A stretch of 64,000 bases of DNA from Tetraselmis striata (Eukaryota > Chlorophyta > Chlorodendrophyceae > Chlorodendrales > Chlorodendraceae), in the NCBI GenBank assembly GCA_006384855.1, contig VCJN01000289.1:211232-275231 (forward strand). The letters are read 5' to 3'. Below are positions 54,700 through 62,769 of this stretch, piece by piece. Both the position numbers and the translations under genes were made by a program. The notes under the pieces are model-generated. The model had not been told where the DNA came from. It saw only the letters and a program-made list of their open reading frames with translations, and made no database searches. Every line of letters begins with the position of its first letter. The stretch's first letter is position 1.

Positions 54700-54714
54700 G
54701 GGCGAGGGTCTATC

Positions 54715-55125
54715 GTGGATTGTCGCATACCGGTGATGCTGAACACGAGCCGTTCCGTGGACACCTGGGAGGGCAAGTGGATGGTGGCGCTAGAGTTTTA
54801 CACGCCCCTCCTATGCACAAAGGATCCCGCCGATCAGCCGCATTCCGTCGTGCTCGCTTGTCCCACACTCGTCGACTCCGACGATCGCCACATTCTAGGC
54901 CACCTCGGCAAATCCTACAGGACGGGAGAGGAGTCCATGTACGGGCAGCGATACTCCATAAAGCCGGGCAGCCGGGACGTCGCGGGGCACGAGCTTCGCG
55001 TTAGCATCGACTCGCTCACGGAGCTTCATCTGCAATTGCGAGACGCCGTCAGCCTCGCTCTGCTTGATCCGCTCGAGTTTCAGCCGGGCTATGTGATGTC
55101 GTTAGTTTTCTACCGAACCAAGTAA
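54715..55125 (+). CDS. PLV structural protein, unknown
   Basis: 136 residues, MDCRIPVMLNTSRSVDTWEG, then WMVALEFYTPLL and alternating beta-type segments ending LEFQPGYVMSLVFYRTK. Its end resembles that of the 54127 protein (strand-rich, aromatic), and its TAA is directly followed by the ATG of the 55126 adhesin with no spacer. It may form a spike base or minor capsid component together with its neighbours. No family is recognised. Confidence 0.5.
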   Translation: MDCRIPVMLNTSRSVDTWEGKWMVALEFYTPLLCTKDPADQPHSVVLACPTLVDSDDRHILGHLGKSYRTGEESMYGQRYSIKPGSRDVAGHELRVSIDSLTELHLQLRDAVSLALLDPLEFQPGYVMSLVFYRTK

Positions 55126-56046
55126 ATGTCCCATCGCGCATTCGTCAGCTCTATCGGCTCCTCGGACAAGAGCGCCGTGCAAGCGGCCTTTGACGGCGCC
55201 TTGCTGAGCACCCACTTCCCCCACATGGGGGGAGGGCGTAGCCCAATTCGCCGCGGCGGCCCGATCGAGGTGTTCCTCGAAAACGTTAGCGCTATCCATC
55301 GCGACGCGGGGGGGTCCTCGTTGGGGCGGAGGCTATTGGAGGACTCGTGGATCGACTTCGCGGGCGTGGGGGCGGGCACCAACGCGGAGCTACAAGCTTT
55401 AATCTCCATGTTAATCAAACCCGAAATGACGATATCCTCGGCGCTATTGTACGTAAACTCCACCAACACCATCCCGGGCACCTCCACCGCGGACATCACC
55501 AGCGGCATCAGCGGCTCCAATCTCACATGGGAGTACGATATCGGGGCGCCAAACGCCGCTCGCTACTTCTGGGTGGAGTTGATCGATGACAACGCAAACT
55601 CGTCCATCACCCCGCTCGGCGTGTACACCACGGAGGACAACACGCCCCCGGTCATCACGGCCCGAAGCGTGTCGCGCGGCACGCCTCCAACCACGGTTCT
55701 CAACGTCACCTTCAACGTGACGGACAACGACGCCGTTCAGACTATTTACGTTTTGCTAAACGACACACAGGACACAAACCCCGGGCCGGCGCTCATCAAG
55801 ACCATCGGCGATGCGTTCCCCGGCGGCACGACTTCGCACTCCTACACGGGGTTGACGCCCGACACCATCTACTACACGTGGATCATGGCGAAGGACCAAG
55901 CCGGGAACGAGACGAGCGTGGACGGCTTTGGGCCCATAACCACCAACGCGGACTCCACTGCCCCGACCGTCGACTCGTTTAGTCTCGTGGCCGGCACGGA
56001 CGCCGAGTCGCAGGTAAGCATCTCGCTGACCATCTCCGATGCATAG
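55126..56046 (+). CDS. PLV adhesin with fibronectin type III-like repeats
   Basis: 306 residues; the start codon abuts the stop of the previous gene. Residues 1-100 form a head or anchor with a Gly/Arg-rich part (HMGGGRSPIRRGGP, encoded by a CG-rich palindromic repeat). From about residue 110 come about two FN3-like modules (LLYVNSTNTIPGTST ... YFWVELIDDNANSS; VLNVTFNVTDNDAVQTIYVL ... GLTPDTIYYTWIMAKDQAGN) and the beginning of a third (APTVDSFSLVAGTDAES) that stops abruptly at SISLTISDA. The abrupt end suggests loss of a distal domain. It is likely a capsid spike binding the host surface and is related to the 49483-50259 protein. Confidence 0.6.
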   Translation: MSHRAFVSSIGSSDKSAVQAAFDGALLSTHFPHMGGGRSPIRRGGPIEVFLENVSAIHRDAGGSSLGRRLLEDSWIDFAGVGAGTNAELQALISMLIKPEMTISSALLYVNSTNTIPGTSTADITSGISGSNLTWEYDIGAPNAARYFWVELIDDNANSSITPLGVYTTEDNTPPVITARSVSRGTPPTTVLNVTFNVTDNDAVQTIYVLLNDTQDTNPGPALIKTIGDAFPGGTTSHSYTGLTPDTIYYTWIMAKDQAGNETSVDGFGPITTNADSTAPTVDSFSLVAGTDAESQVSISLTISDA

Positions 56047-56112
56047 CCTTCCGCCGCCTTCGGCGGGGAGGGCTTCGCCCGATCCCCCGCGCTTCTTTTT
56101 GGGCGCTTTTAG
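56047..56112 (+). terminator. GC-rich hairpins after the adhesin gene
   Basis: Directly after the stop codon lies ccttccgccgccttcggcgg and then gagggcttcgcccgatcccc, two short hairpins, followed by a T-rich stretch (cttctttttgggcgctttta). It resembles a terminator, and the second part is a copy of the virus-specific CG-rich repeat seen at 57136 in the opposite orientation. Confidence 0.5.
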
Positions 56113-56129
56113 TAACACGGCGCGGATCG

Positions 56130-56402
56130 ATGCCGGCTCACGTGGACACCACCGTCCTGATCCCGGAGTTTTCCGAGTTCCCCTTCTCGCACCTCAACGA
56201 GAACCTGTACAACGGCTTTGTCGCCGGCTCGTACGATTGTCTCGGCAGCCGCATACTCGAGGACCATATCGGCTACCCCGTTCCCAGCCTAGGGGCGTTC
56301 AGCCGCATCAACGTCGCCTTCCCGGACCTCGAAGAAGGGGCGACTATCAGCCACTGGAGCGGCAACCTCCTCATCCGCCCCAACACCGATGCCGGCGAAT
56401 AA
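56130..56402 (+). CDS. PLV small protein, unknown
   Basis: 90 residues, MPAHVDTTVLIPEFSEFPFS, with an aromatic/acidic composition (LNENLYNGFVAGSYDCLGSR, FSRINVAFPDLEEGATISHW). Its last 114 nt overlap the 3' end of the methyltransferase gene on the opposite strand. Both frames look protein-like in the overlap, so this is a true tail-to-tail overlap or one frame is longer by chance. No function is recognised. Confidence 0.45.
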   Translation: MPAHVDTTVLIPEFSEFPFSHLNENLYNGFVAGSYDCLGSRILEDHIGYPVPSLGAFSRINVAFPDLEEGATISHWSGNLLIRPNTDAGE

Positions 56403-57020
56403 CTCGGCGAGCAACTCCTTCGGGATTTGATACGTCTCGGCGCTGCCCGCGCTCCTGCGATACAACGTGCCGCGGGGACCGCTCTGCGCGCACGCGTAGT
56501 GGACGCCGTGCTCCCGCTTGTAAGCGCAAGGGTCGCGCTCGCAGAACTTGAGGTCGAGGCCCGGCTTGTTGGTCCACACCGCGGTGGGCTTCTTGAAGTC
56601 GCGGCCGTACTTGCAGTAGGTGCAGCGGCGCAGAAAGGGCGCGAGGGGCTGCATGAAATCGCGCCGCTTGAGCATGCCGGTGAAGGGGTTCTCGATGAAC
56701 CAGTACCGCGGCCGGTACCACTCGATGATCTCGAGACACTTCTTCGCGATGGAATCCGCGAGCTCGAGCTTGCGCACCCCGCGCGTCTTTGCCATCGAGT
56801 ACTCCGTGCACGGCGGGCTGGCCCATATCACGTCGAAGTGCCCGCGCGGGTAGGCCGCGGCGTAGTCCCATTCGCGCACGTCGAGCGTTATCGCGGCGCG
56901 CGAAGAGGGGTCGGCATCCAGCGACACGTACTCGACCGCCCGGTCGCCAAACATCCCGCGCAGAGCCGCGCCCACGCTCTGCGTCCCGCAGCACAGGTCG
57001 AGAACGCGAAGAGGGCGCAT
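56289..57020 (-). CDS. C5-cytosine DNA methyltransferase of the PLV
   Basis: 243 residues from ATG 57020, which follows an A/T-rich gggatataa stretch. Motif I is DLCCGTQSVG (residues 8-17). Acidic SAM-contact residues lie in SLDADPSSRA. Motif IV is ASPPCTEYS (67-75), whose Cys would be the catalytic nucleophile. Motif VI is ENP (110-112). A C-terminal YQIPKELLAELFAGIG matches motif X-like positions. The target-recognition region is short with a Cys-rich part (RRCTYCKYGRDF), so the enzyme is compact. It would methylate viral or host DNA, perhaps for protection from restriction or silencing. Sequence specificity cannot be read from the sequence. Transcribed opposite to its neighbours. Confidence 0.85.
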   Translation of the reverse strand: MRPLRVLDLCCGTQSVGAALRGMFGDRAVEYVSLDADPSSRAAITLDVREWDYAAAYPRGHFDVIWASPPCTEYSMAKTRGVRKLELADSIAKKCLEIIEWYRPRYWFIENPFTGMLKRRDFMQPLAPFLRRCTYCKYGRDFKKPTAVWTNKPGLDLKFCERDPCAYKREHGVHYACAQSGPRGTLYRRSAGSAETYQIPKELLAELFAGIGVGADEEVAAPVADSRPFFEVREGDVDAAERP

Positions 57021-57111
57021 TTATATCCCGCGCGAAAAAGTTTCACGCTTCGTGCGCCTCGCTTAAGGCGATAGAATATTTGCTAGAGTATTTACTAAAT
57101 CGCCGGACACC

Positions 57112-57525
57112 ATGCCTCGCACCCGCGCCTCCGCGGATCGGGCGAAGCCCTCCCCCCGTGCGGGGGAGCTCCGCAAGCGCCGCGCCGCCAACCTCGAGTC
57201 GTACCATCGCAATGCCGATCGTCACAACAAGAAGCGCTATTGCAAGCGAATCGCCACCGGCGCCGTGTCGCGCATGCAGCTATACACGCTCGAGAAGTAC
57301 AACATGACTCCCGATGATTTCAATCGCATTCGCACCGATAACGGTCTTGCGCCCGTGCCGAGCCCCCACGACGCCGCCCCGCCGTGCACGCGCAATCGGG
57401 CGGATCCCTCCCCCCCCGCGGAGGAGCCCGATCGGGCGCAGCCCTCCCCCCCTGCGGGGGAGCCCTCCCCCCCGCGGAGGAGCCCGAGCCCCCTGCGGAG
57501 GAGCCGAATCGCGGGCGCGACATGA
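57112..57525 (+). CDS. PLV basic protein with repeat-encoded Pro/Glu tail, upstream of the recombinase
   Basis: 137 residues, MPRTRASADRAKPSPRAGEL, then a basic helical region (RRAANLESYHRNADRHNKKR) and MTPDDFNRIRTDNGLA, a possible DNA-binding helix. The last 45 residues are encoded by tandem CG-rich palindromic repeats (PSPPAEEPDRAQPSPPAGEP). Its TGA overlaps the recombinase start in ATGA (57522-57525), implying translational coupling or co-transcription. It may be an accessory DNA-binding factor for recombination; this is inferred from context. Confidence 0.5.
   Translation: MPRTRASADRAKPSPRAGELRKRRAANLESYHRNADRHNKKRYCKRIATGAVSRMQLYTLEKYNMTPDDFNRIRTDNGLAPVPSPHDAAPPCTRNRADPSPPAEEPDRAQPSPPAGEPSPPRRSPSPLRRSRIAGAT
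57403..57508. repeat. four tandem copies of the virus-specific CG-rich palindromic repeat
   Basis: Copies of a gatcgggcg-agccctcccc-cccgcggaggag type unit. Other copies lie at 50568-50592, 55222-55245, 56075-56092 and 57136-57169, in both orientations and both inside and between genes. Confidence 0.75.
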
Positions 57526-58472
57526 CCCTCGAGGAGATTATTGCAAAGATAGAGGCACTTACCGGGCGTCGGCAAATCAATGCCCACGGGGTCACAACCG
57601 CGAAGACGCTCAGCCAGACGACGATCAACAACTACATCACCACGATGAGGCGCGTCGTCAAAGTGGTCATGAAATGCTCCCCAAACGACCTCGTCAAGTG
57701 CTTGCGGGAGGGCGACAAGGTCGTGCGCGCCATCGAGAGCCGGTACACCAACTCGAGCACCAAGCGAGACTATTTCAACCGCATCTACTCGCCGAGCAAG
57801 TACATCCCGGAGTACAAGGCCGCGATCGGCGAGGAGGCCCTCGCAAAGTACCACGCTCGCATGCTCGTGCACGCCAAGAAGGTCGGCGAGGAAACCACGC
57901 AGCGCACGGTCACCGGGACGGTGCTGGACATCAGCGTCATCAAGTCGCGGGTTCCGGCTGTCAAGGAGAAGTTCGGGGCCGCGTCGGCGGAGTACATCGC
58001 GGCGCTCCTGCAAACCAACCTATGGGGGCTTCGCGCCGAGCTGGGCACCGTCAAGGTCATCAATCGCGAGTCGCAAGCGAGAACCTACCCCAACTACTAT
58101 CTGCGCCCCGAAGGCAAGCTCGTCGTGCGAAAGTTCAAGACCATGCAGCAGTTTCCCGACAAGCCGTACACATTCCCTCTTAACGAGTCCCTCAAGCGAG
58201 AAGTCGAGGCCTCGTTGGTCGCTCGCCCGCGAGCTTATCTGCTCATGGGGAAGAGCGTCGACAACACGGGCGCGATCCTGAAGAAGGGGCTCGGCGTCGC
58301 CGTCAACGACATACGTCACTCGAGGATCTCGGACATGCTCAAGACCGAAGACCCGAATAACTACTCGTTGGCCAAGGTGCAGAGAGTCGCGGATTGCCAT
58401 CGACACTCGTTGGCGACAACGCTCAGCTATTGGCGAGACACCGTGATCCCCACGGAGGATACCGATGTCTAG
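57522..58472 (+). CDS. tyrosine recombinase/integrase of the PLV
   Basis: 316 residues from the ATG in the ATGA overlap; the longer upstream frame is repeat-encoded. Residues 1-120 form a helical core-binding domain (LSQTTINNYITTMRRVVKVV). The catalytic domain shows a box I Arg at NLWGLRAELGTV (R171), a Lys-containing beta region (LVVRKFKTM), box II VNDIRHSRISDML (R265, with Asn at the usual first-His place), then DCHRHSLATTLSYWRD with H293/H295 and the likely nucleophile Y303. It would catalyse integration, excision or inversion at sites such as the 24-24-24 palindromes. The gene converges with the fibre gene; their stop codons overlap (58469-58472). Confidence 0.8.
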   Translation: MTLEEIIAKIEALTGRRQINAHGVTTAKTLSQTTINNYITTMRRVVKVVMKCSPNDLVKCLREGDKVVRAIESRYTNSSTKRDYFNRIYSPSKYIPEYKAAIGEEALAKYHARMLVHAKKVGEETTQRTVTGTVLDISVIKSRVPAVKEKFGAASAEYIAALLQTNLWGLRAELGTVKVINRESQARTYPNYYLRPEGKLVVRKFKTMQQFPDKPYTFPLNESLKREVEASLVARPRAYLLMGKSVDNTGAILKKGLGVAVNDIRHSRISDMLKTEDPNNYSLAKVQRVADCHRHSLATTLSYWRDTVIPTEDTDV

Positions 58473-61400
58473 AAGTACACGTCTTGCGGCGTTAGTGTGC
58501 TGTGGTAGTATGCGTGCTCGGCGATCGTCGCGCTCATTCCGATTCCCGCCCTTGTCGCGTTTCGTGTAATCCAAAATTTGATGACCGGAGCCATCGCGTT
58601 GTACCCGTCCGCAAAGGTGTAGTCTAGGTCGATATTTGCAAACGTGTAGGTGGACTCGAACGCCCCGACTGAGCTCGACGCCGGCGTCGCCGTTATCGTC
58701 CTGCCTAGCGTGTGAGGGAAACTCGCGTTCTTCAGTACCGTGGCGCGTAGGGTTGGCGAGGAGTACTCGTCCGCCGAGTTGCATGTCACGCATATTTGCG
58801 ACAGGCGGAAACTCACGTTGGTTTCGGTTTCCGACAACTTGTCAACCCGTATGTGCGCAAAGCCGAGCATCCCGAGCGCTAGCGATGCTCGTATCTGCAC
58901 ATTAAGCACCTCGGCGTCCACGTACGCCTTGTTAGCCGCGTCGGCGCTGTCGGTAGGGGCGGCGACGTCCACTATCGCTTTGCCTTTCGCGTCCACGCCC
59001 TCAAAGGCGTTGATCGGGGCAAGGTACGCGTTGACGCCGTACGCGTGGAGGGTCCCCCATCTCGAGCTCGTGGTTCCGAGATCGTACACGTAGTTCAGAG
59101 CTGGAATGAAAGTTTCCGACGAAACGTTGTAATCCACCTCGTCTTTGAATATCGCAGGCTTTGTCTCGCCGCTAATACTGTCCCAATCGATCGTGACATT
59201 CGCGATCTCGGTGTCCACATACGACTTGTTGACGACATCGGTGCCGGTGTCCGGAGCCCCGACCTGCGTGATTTTATTCCCGTTCAACGACATGACGCCC
59301 GTGACGTTGAGCAGCGGCGTCTCCAAAGAGCCTATGGACGCGCCGCCGCTAATCGTCGCAAACTGCGCGTATATGTCGCGCCACTCGTCGCCAGCCTTTC
59401 CGAGATCGAATTCCCTCGTGCCGTCGGGGAACATGTGCCCGTCGACCTCGCACCCGTCGGGGTGGTACTTGAGGCGACAAACGTTGTTGCCGCTCGAATC
59501 GACGAATCGGATATCGTTGCCGATCTTGATGTCGTCCTCAACCTCAATGTCGGTGGCGTACACATGTTTCCACGCGAGATCCGATTTCCCCAGATCGAGG
59601 GAGTCGTGGGTTTTGGGTACGATGCTTTTCGAGAACTCGATGGATTCTATCGACTTTACATATGATATGCTTGCGTTGGTTACTAGCTCGCCTAGGACAA
59701 GTCGGTTTTCGGCGCGGACATAGTAGGCGTGGATATCTTCGGCCCAAATTTCGGTCCATCGCAAATCGTCGTTGTTGGATTCGGTCGCATAGTCATAGTA
59801 GGTTCCAAGTGTTAATATCGCGTCTTCGTCTAGCGTACGAGCGTATTCGTAGTTTGGGATTATGTAAAACTCCCCGAATTCTTCGACTACCTTCATAAAT
59901 TTAGCCGGCTCGTACTCGGGGTGGTCGTGGTTGCCCCCGCCCGCGACTACCGCATCGACATAGCCCTTGGTCGCGGCCTCGTTACTCACCTCGGGCGACC
60001 GAGGAAGGAGCAAGGGGCGGCTCACCGACACGAGGTTCGAGGCCGTGTTGTACGTGAATCTCGCATGGTTGGTGATTTCGCCAACATGGATATCCGTCGC
60101 AAACCGACCGCTCATGGCGTACACATATTTCCATCGCAGTCCATCTTGGCCCAAGTTATACACGTCGTTGGTGGTAGGCGTTATGCTGTCGAGAAGGACG
60201 ATGTCGTAATTCTCGGAGGCTGTTGGGTACATTTGGGGGCCGACATTTTGCGTGTATATGAACTTGTCGGTCCAAAGCGGGCGGCCGGACAGCGAGGCCC
60301 AATCGGCATCGGCTCCAAAATCTTGCGAAGTAACCCATGCCTCCGTCGCATAGCCGGCTAGCGAAGGGATCGTCGGCGTGTTTGTAAGGTCGTTGTAGCT
60401 CCCGCTGAAAAATGTTGGCTTGTTCAACACATCCGACCACTCAACACTGTCCGCGGTAAGCACGAGATCGTTTGCGAAGCCGCTAAGAGGTATCGCGCTT
60501 TGCGAAGTGGCCACCCACGAAGGCAAACTTGCCGCCTCGGTGATGAACCCTTGCGACGACACCCACGATTCGGTAGCATAGCCGGCTAGCGAAGGGATCG
60601 TCGGCGTGTTTGTAAGGTCGTTGTAGCTCCCGCTGAAAAATGTTGGCTTGTTCAACACATCCGCCCACTCAACATTGTCCGCGGTGAGCACGAGATCGTT
60701 TGCGAAGCCGCTAAGAGGTATCGCGCTTTGAGAGGTGGCCACCCACGAAGGCAAACTCGCCGCCTCGGTGATGAACCCCTGCGACGACACCCACGATTCG
60801 GTAGCATAGCCGGCTAGCGAAGGGATCGTCGGCGTGTTTGTAAGGTCGTTGTAGCTCCCGCTGAAAAATGTTGGCTTGTTGAGGACGTTTTCCCATGCCA
60901 CACTGTCCGCGGTGAGCACGAGATCGTTTGCGAAGCCGCTAAGAGGTATCGCGCTTTGCGAAGAGGCGACCCACGAAGGCAACACGGCGTCTGCGCCATC
61001 GGCGCCATCGGCGCCCGCCGGGCCTCGTGGGCCCGTGAAGTCGACGTCGAGATTGAAGCCGGAAATGTTTACATCACTTTGAAGGTCCGTTATCCACTGA
61101 GGGGTCGCCGCGGCGTCCCCTTCGAGGAGGACACGACGTGTCGAGCCGCCTTCGTCGAGGCCGTATATGTTGCCCGCGAAGAGGTTCGCGAAGTGGCCCT
61201 CCAAGAACGGATAAGTCAGATTTCCCACGCGCGATAATGGGGGGAACCCGGCGTTTTCTTCGTACGGTATCAGATCGCCCTTGACGACAATTCCGTTGTT
61301 AAAACTGACTTCGTTGATGCGCTCAAGCGAAACCGTGGTTGGGTGATCGGGAGTCGCGACGAGGGATACCGCGTATTCGATAACGTCGTCGAGGTTGAAA

Positions 61401-61921
61401 TCGCCTTCCGCGCCTTGAAAGTGTGTAAATTTCAGATTTGATGTGTCCGAAAGAGTCAGCCCCTCGGCGTACACTTCGCGCCAAGGGTTCGAAGGCTCGC
61501 CGAGATCGAATAGAGGGCCAAGGGGGCTGCGAAGTGTCCCGAAAATGTCAATCCGGGCAGCGTTATCCGCGTGCGCTCCTATCGCGAAAGGCTCGACGAG
61601 GTCCACAATAAATCGCGACTTCTCGCTTTGAGGGATATACGACGAGGTATCGATCGCCGCGATCTCTTCGCTAAGCGTTGCGATGTTCGATTCGGCGGTT
61701 TCGCAGCACTCGTGAGCGAAGTTCGATAGAGCGACGATATCGTCCTCGAGCGACGATAGCGCATCCGCGGCGGCGGCGGCGGCGTTGGAGAGGGCTTCCA
61801 CATTTGATTGTGTTTCCCCGAGACCGGCCTCCAAATTCTCGGTATCGATGTCGTGTTTCGCTTCGAGCTCCGCGATACTATCGTTCACTTCGCTTAGGTC
61901 CACTTGGATCCCCCGACGCAT
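58469..61921 (-). CDS. PLV long tail-fibre-like protein, coiled coil, collagen-like and triplicated modules
   Basis: About 1150 residues from ATG 61921 (MRRGIQVDLSEVND); an upstream start at 61966 adds 15 residues, and both overlap the penton-like gene. Order (61966 numbering): coiled coil about 20-110; beta modules with W-x2-VYA/EIWA and DLG signatures; collagen-like GPRGPAGADGADGADA near 315; three almost identical 76-residue units at about 325-542 (SWVATSQSAIPLSGFANDLV, LNKPTFFSGSYNDLTNTPTI); more DLG-W-x3-YA modules; phage tail-fibre motifs SNEAATKGYVDAVV (about 669), VVNKSYVDTEIANV (909) and AANKAYVDAEVLNV (1010); and a beta-rich C-terminal domain. The ATKGYVDA-type motif is a hallmark of bacteriophage tail fibres. 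It is probably a trimeric receptor-binding fibre on the virion. Confidence 0.75.
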   Translation of the reverse strand: MRRGIQVDLSEVNDSIAELEAKHDIDTENLEAGLGETQSNVEALSNAAAAAADALSSLEDDIVALSNFAHECCETAESNIATLSEEIAAIDTSSYIPQSEKSRFIVDLVEPFAIGAHADNAARIDIFGTLRSPLGPLFDLGEPSNPWREVYAEGLTLSDTSNLKFTHFQGAEGDFNLDDVIEYAVSLVATPDHPTTVSLERINEVSFNNGIVVKGDLIPYEENAGFPPLSRVGNLTYPFLEGHFANLFAGNIYGLDEGGSTRRVLLEGDAAATPQWITDLQSDVNISGFNLDVDFTGPRGPAGADGADGADAVLPSWVASSQSAIPLSGFANDLVLTADSVAWENVLNKPTFFSGSYNDLTNTPTIPSLAGYATESWVSSQGFITEAASLPSWVATSQSAIPLSGFANDLVLTADNVEWADVLNKPTFFSGSYNDLTNTPTIPSLAGYATESWVSSQGFITEAASLPSWVATSQSAIPLSGFANDLVLTADSVEWSDVLNKPTFFSGSYNDLTNTPTIPSLAGYATEAWVTSQDFGADADWASLSGRPLWTDKFIYTQNVGPQMYPTASENYDIVLLDSITPTTNDVYNLGQDGLRWKYVYAMSGRFATDIHVGEITNHARFTYNTASNLVSVSRPLLLPRSPEVSNEAATKGYVDAVVAGGGNHDHPEYEPAKFMKVVEEFGEFYIIPNYEYARTLDEDAILTLGTYYDYATESNNDDLRWTEIWAEDIHAYYVRAENRLVLGELVTNASISYVKSIESIEFSKSIVPKTHDSLDLGKSDLAWKHVYATDIEVEDDIKIGNDIRFVDSSGNNVCRLKYHPDGCEVDGHMFPDGTREFDLGKAGDEWRDIYAQFATISGGASIGSLETPLLNVTGVMSLNGNKITQVGAPDTGTDVVNKSYVDTEIANVTIDWDSISGETKPAIFKDEVDYNVSSETFIPALNYVYDLGTTSSRWGTLHAYGVNAYLAPINAFEGVDAKGKAIVDVAAPTDSADAANKAYVDAEVLNVQIRASLALGMLGFAHIRVDKLSETETNVSFRLSQICVTCNSADEYSSPTLRATVLKNASFPHTLGRTITATPASSSVGAFESTYTFANIDLDYTFADGYNAMAPVIKFWITRNATRAGIGMSATIAEHAYYHSTLTPQDVYF
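60335..61000 (-). repeat. three 228-bp near-identical tandem repeats within the fibre gene
   Basis: The word aatgttggcttgtt recurs at 60411, 60639 and 60867, a period of 228 bp (76 codons). Copies differ at only a few positions, showing recent expansion or gene conversion. They sit just C-terminal of the collagen-like stretch in the protein. Confidence 0.95.
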
Positions 61922-62741
61922 CGGAAGGCTTCGCGGCCTCAGAGTTTGTTTTCGCCGGGAGAGCATCGTTAGTCATAACACCAGTTAATCGATAATCTAC
62001 GGCGTGCGAGATAACTTCTTTTCGACGAAGCGTAAACTCAAGGGTTAGCGAGAAGTCCGCGCCGTGGAAATCCATGTGTCGTTGGAAGTCGTCGGTGAGA
62101 TAGATGATGATGAGCGACACGTTTCGATCAGCTATCGGGAACTTGAGCGAAGACGAGTGATACTCGATCTCGTTAAAATTCTGCGAAACGTGCACTTTGG
62201 CGAGAATATCGCTTGTCGCCTTCGACACCGGATCGCGATTACGAGTCGAAAGGTTGCTTCGGATGAATATCGACGAGGTACCCGCGAGATCGACGCCGCG
62301 CGGCGGGATGAGCACGCCGTCCACCGCCGCGTCTCCCGCTTCCACGCCCAACAACCTTCCACACGTACTCATTTCTCCGATCGCGAGGCTTTCGCCAAGC
62401 ACCTCGGAGCTGAATACGATACGGTTTATCGCTTCGTCGTAGGCGGCGGTGTATCCGTGCAAAAGCCTGTCGTTGAGGTACACGACGATCTCGTCCACGC
62501 TTCGATTGCCTAAAGGTAGCGATATGTATCGTGACTCGTCGGAGTATACTAGCTCGAGCAGGTTGTTCGATTCATCGATAACCCAATGCGAAAGCGGGAT
62601 TGTCGCGTGCGGCACCGCTACAAGCCATTCGTAATCTTGGCTCGGAAGAGTCAACGGGTCCGCGAGGTAGAACACGCAAGCGTTTGTGGAGAAGTGCATG
62701 TCCGCGAATTTGCTGTCGAGGTGAATCTGAAAGCTCGTCAT
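61878..62741 (-). CDS. PLV minor capsid protein (penton-like)
   Basis: 287 residues. The start MTSFQIHLDSKFADMHFSTN, then FYLADPLTLPSQDYEWLVAV and PHATIPLSHWVIDES, follows the pattern of polinton and PLV penton proteins: short strand, DS/SN, an aliphatic 'cap the vertex' segment with PL.LP, W-x-V.V and a P...W. The centre repeats beta strands with the phrase LNDRLLHGY, and a second half (ISHAVDYRLTGV region) closes a jelly-roll. The C-terminal 30 residues are Pro/Ser/Lys-rich and overlap the start of the fibre gene. Penton proteins form the capsid vertices and hold fibres, so the overlap with the fibre gene fits a functional unit. Confidence 0.6.
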   Translation of the reverse strand: MTSFQIHLDSKFADMHFSTNACVFYLADPLTLPSQDYEWLVAVPHATIPLSHWVIDESNNLLELVYSDESRYISLPLGNRSVDEIVVYLNDRLLHGYTAAYDEAINRIVFSSEVLGESLAIGEMSTCGRLLGVEAGDAAVDGVLIPPRGVDLAGTSSIFIRSNLSTRNRDPVSKATSDILAKVHVSQNFNEIEYHSSSLKFPIADRNVSLIIIYLTDDFQRHMDFHGADFSLTLEFTLRRKEVISHAVDYRLTGVMTNDALPAKTNSEAAKPSDASGDPSGPKRSER

Positions 62742-62769
62742 TTATTCGTAACGGGAGTTTAAATACTAT
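62742..62769. promoter_or_regulatory. bidirectional AT-rich promoter between penton-like and small basic gene
   Basis: 28 bp between the two start codons contain gagtttaaatactatatgg on the plus strand and tcccgttacgaataa before the ATG on the minus strand. TATA-like tttaaata reads in both directions. Confidence 0.5.

Noticed and set aside
56371-56994. 207-codon frame overlapping the methyltransferase on the same strand
   Set aside because: Arg/His-rich shifted frame; the overlapping frame has all methyltransferase motifs.
57384-57521. Longer N terminus for the PLV recombinase
   Set aside because: The extra 46 residues are encoded by the CG-rich palindromic repeats, and the ATGA overlap at 57522 fits coupled translation.
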